Origin: Paenibacillus oceani
Lineage (GTDB): Bacteria > Bacillota > Bacilli > Paenibacillales > NBRC-103111
Direction of reading: 5' to 3'
DNA: 64,000 bases
Assembly (NCBI RefSeq): GCF_014705615.1
Contig: NZ_JACXJA010000015.1
Span: forward strand, 124,001-188,000
The notes beneath the pieces are model-generated. The model made no database searches and was not told the origin of the DNA. It saw only the letters and a list, made by a program, of their open reading frames with translations. The translations under genes and the position numbers were made by a program. Shown one piece after another: positions 62,374 to 64,000 of this stretch (positions within the stretch are counted from its first letter, which is position 1; each line of letters begins with the position of its first letter).

Positions 62374-62522
62374 AGCGGTTTGCAGCCCTTATTTCAGCCA
62401 ACTGATGGGGCTGCAGACGATTCGCGGATTTTATGAGTCTCAAACCGCTCTTATTCCGTGCCCAGGCGGGTTTTCTGTCAAAATAAAGGGTACAAACCAC
62501 CCTTACTCGGTCTCTACCCGCT
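62374..62522 (+). repeat. Dispersed intergenic repeat, copy B
   Basis: Matches copy A at 45146-45295 without an internal indel between landmarks: GGTTTGCA (62377), CAAACCGCTC (62441) and GGGTACAAACC (62488). GAGCGGTTTG (62373) and CAAACCGCTC (62441) are perfect 10-base inverted arms. It lies in the 443-base gap between the AlkA-like and pyridoxine kinase genes. Confidence 0.7.
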
Positions 62523-62595
62523 GCCTATTAATGAACAAGCAAACACAAAACCCCCCGTTTCACCTGGAAAGCGAAGACGAGGGGGCCTAAGCGTC

Positions 62596-63414
62596 TTATT
62601 GGGACTCGTACAACCGGTAAGCCGCATGGTTGGTCGGACCGAAATAGGCGTTAAGCGGGAACGAATGCCGGATGGCGGCGGTAATAAACGCTTTGGCCGT
62701 GTCAATCGCTTCCCGGACCGGTTTGCCTTTGGCAAGCTCGGCGGCAATCGCGGCCGAATAGGTGCAGCCTGCCCCGTGCGTGTAGGTGGTGCCGATTTTG
62801 TCCGATTCCAGCGTCTCGAATGTCTGCCCGTCGTAGAGCAAGTCCAAGGCGCGAGGGTGATCGAGCTTGCCGCCGCCTTTGATCAGCACATACCGGGCTC
62901 CGAGCTCGTGAATGCGGGCTGCGGCTTCCTTCATATCGTCGACCGTCCGGATCGGAGGTCTGCCGCTGAGCTGGGACGCTTCGAACAAGTTCGGCGTCAC
63001 GATAAGCGCCGCAGGAATGAGTACGTCGCGTAGGCTGTCGTTCGTCTCCGGATGCAGCGCTTCGTCCGCGCCTTTGCATACCATGACCGGATCGACGACG
63101 ACGTTCGTTATCCCGTATTTCGCCAGCTTATGCGCCACCAGCTCGATAATCTCGATCGAACCGAGCATACCGGTCTTCAGAGCATCGACCCCGATTCCGG
63201 ATATAACCGTTTCGAGTTGCGCCTCTAGCGCATGAACCGGTAAGGGGAACACGTTGTGGAACCAGCCGTTATGAGGATCTTGAGCAACAACCGTCGTCAG
63301 GGCGGTCATCCCGTAGACGCCGCGCTCCTGGAACGTTTTCAGATCGGCCTGGATACCGGCTCCGCCGCTAGTATCCGAGCCGGCAATCGTTAAAGCTTTG
63401 TAAATGGCGGTCAT
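62596..63414 (-). CDS. pdxK: Pyridoxine/hydroxymethylpyrimidine kinase
   Basis: A 272-residue ribokinase-fold kinase of the ThiD/PdxK type. It phosphorylates pyridoxine, pyridoxal or hydroxymethylpyrimidine in B6 salvage and possibly thiamine synthesis. Landmarks are IAGSDTSGGAGIQADLKTF at the N-terminus, VVVDPVMVCKGAD near residue 105 and the anion-hole/catalytic motif THGAGCTYSAAIAAEL near 212; the GCTYS is typical of the Bacillus PdxK group. The ATG at 63414 follows AGGAGAG. It is monocistronic. Confidence 0.9.
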   Translation of the reverse strand: MTAIYKALTIAGSDTSGGAGIQADLKTFQERGVYGMTALTTVVAQDPHNGWFHNVFPLPVHALEAQLETVISGIGVDALKTGMLGSIEIIELVAHKLAKYGITNVVVDPVMVCKGADEALHPETNDSLRDVLIPAALIVTPNLFEASQLSGRPPIRTVDDMKEAAARIHELGARYVLIKGGGKLDHPRALDLLYDGQTFETLESDKIGTTYTHGAGCTYSAAIAAELAKGKPVREAIDTAKAFITAAIRHSFPLNAYFGPTNHAAYRLYESQ

Positions 63415-63683
63415 CGATGAACTCTCCTGTCCGATAGAGCGGAACACCTAGTGGTATCCGCGGTTCCGCTCCGATTGATCTCTAATAGTTTCTCATATCC
63501 TACACCCGTTCGTCCGGAAAATCAAGATGGTGTTTGGCCCTGCTAACCGCTCTGGTTCGAACTCGAGCCGATCTGTTACAATCAAAGGGCGGCATGCTCG
63601 GGATCTTGGGATCATCGGTCCTATGGACGGGATCCGGCCGGTTGTGCGGTAAAAACTGAGAATCCGTCACTCTTTTGCATCAT

Positions 63684-63712
63684 TTTACTTACCGAAGTTG
63701 AGAAACTATATA
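63684..63712 (+). promoter_or_regulatory. Candidate sigma-A promoter for the monooxygenase gene
   Basis: TTTACT (63684-63689) and TATATA (63707-63712) with a 17-base spacer lie 45 bases before the TTG start. The rest of the 63415-63756 gap shows nothing further. Confidence 0.55.
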
Positions 63713-63756
63713 AAAATTAGTAAAGTAGAAGCTGTAAGCAAAGGAGGAGAAATCAA

Positions 63757-64000
63757 TTGACCGAATCAGCAAATAGGATGGAAATTGGAATCAGCACATT
63801 TCTCGAGGCGACTCCCGACCCGTCAACCGGAGTCGTGATCAGCCACGCCGAGCGGCTGCGCAATGCGGTGGAGGAAATCGTAGTAGCCGATCAGGCCGGG
63901 CTCGATGTGTACGGGATCGGCGAGCATCACCGGGCCGATTACGCGGGCAGCTCCCCGGCCGTCGTACTGGCTGCGGCTGCGGCTATGACGAAGCGGATCA
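63757..64000 (+). CDS. Luciferase-like (LLM class) flavin-dependent oxidoreductase, partial
   Basis: The first 81 residues of a bacterial luciferase-like monooxygenase; the gene runs off the window. The N-terminal strand reads [17 protein letters not shown], followed by AEEIVVADQ-like helix residues ([30 protein letters not shown]). The GEHH motif is typical of the flavin-binding region of LLM proteins. The start is TTG at 63757 with AAGGAGG nine bases upstream. Confidence 0.88.
   Translation, partial: MTESANRMEIGISTFLEATPDPSTGVVISHAERLRNAVEEIVVADQAGLDVYGIGEHHRADYAGSSPAVVLAAAAAMTKRI

Noticed and set aside
1-64000. CRISPR arrays, tRNA or rRNA genes, prophage or intact insertion sequences
   Set aside because: No regular direct-repeat/spacer array, no cloverleaf with CCA end, no transposase or phage structural gene was seen on either strand.

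Overview
The window looks like a chromosomal segment of a moderately GC-rich Bacillales bacterium of the Paenibacillus type. The inference rests on AGGAGG-like ribosome binding sites, frequent TTG/GTG starts, a T-box leader, many AraC regulators, and many family 1 solute-binding lipoproteins without permease genes. No species was identified by comparison. No tRNA, rRNA, CRISPR array, intact insertion sequence or prophage was seen.

Layout. 1-570: start of a GlnRS-like synthetase on the minus strand behind a T-box riboswitch. 710-8240: AraC regulator with a PhyH dioxygenase, a GH35 beta-galactosidase, a large secreted WG-repeat protein and a second AraC regulator. 8346-14000: SRPBCC protein, an orphan sugar-binding lipoprotein, a metallophosphoesterase-HAD phosphatase operon and a divergent GntR-LacI type regulator. 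14000-19750: a gene remnant, a P-loop kinase-like protein, a DMT transporter behind an apparent transcription attenuator, a MarR-MFS pair with a duplicated operator-like site, and a berberine-bridge-type FAD oxidase. 19760-23350: MurB-like reductase, a truncated Mrp ATPase, an Fe-S cluster operon (A-type carrier, ferredoxin, DUF1450) and a truncated phosphotransferase. 23500-30800: small membrane protein, MDR oxidoreductase/LysR pair, ECF sigma/anti-sigma pair, TIM-barrel isomerase and a frameshifted AAA+ ATPase.

30880-38070: MFS exporter with a siderophore-type AraC regulator, serine acetyltransferase, stalk-domain protein, AraC regulator and a second orphan lipoprotein. 38570-44800: four-gene signalling operon (MHYT hybrid kinase, PAS hybrid kinase, CheY-like protein, HD-GYP response regulator). 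45510-48700: two divergent orphan solute-binding lipoproteins. 48780-53760: ABC exporter pair and a ferredoxin-NADP reductase with a near-perfect Fur box. 54000-56050: MarR regulator and a serine hydrolase sharing a palindromic operator. 56200-62150: DNA alkylation repair neighbourhood (AdaA, alkyltransferase, SPL-like radical SAM protein, AlkD-like and AlkA-like glycosylases) interrupted by an ArsR-rhodanese/MFS pair. 62600-64000: pyridoxine kinase and the start of a luciferase-like monooxygenase.

The most unusual signals are non-coding: the leader attenuator at 15017-15155, three regulator genes with strong palindromes that also predict targets, a palindrome covering the apparent start codon of the A-type carrier gene, and a dispersed intergenic repeat at 45146 and 62374 with landmarks at identical spacing. 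Several decayed genes (Mrp, phosphotransferase, esterase tail, AAA+ frameshift and smaller remnants) point to local gene loss.
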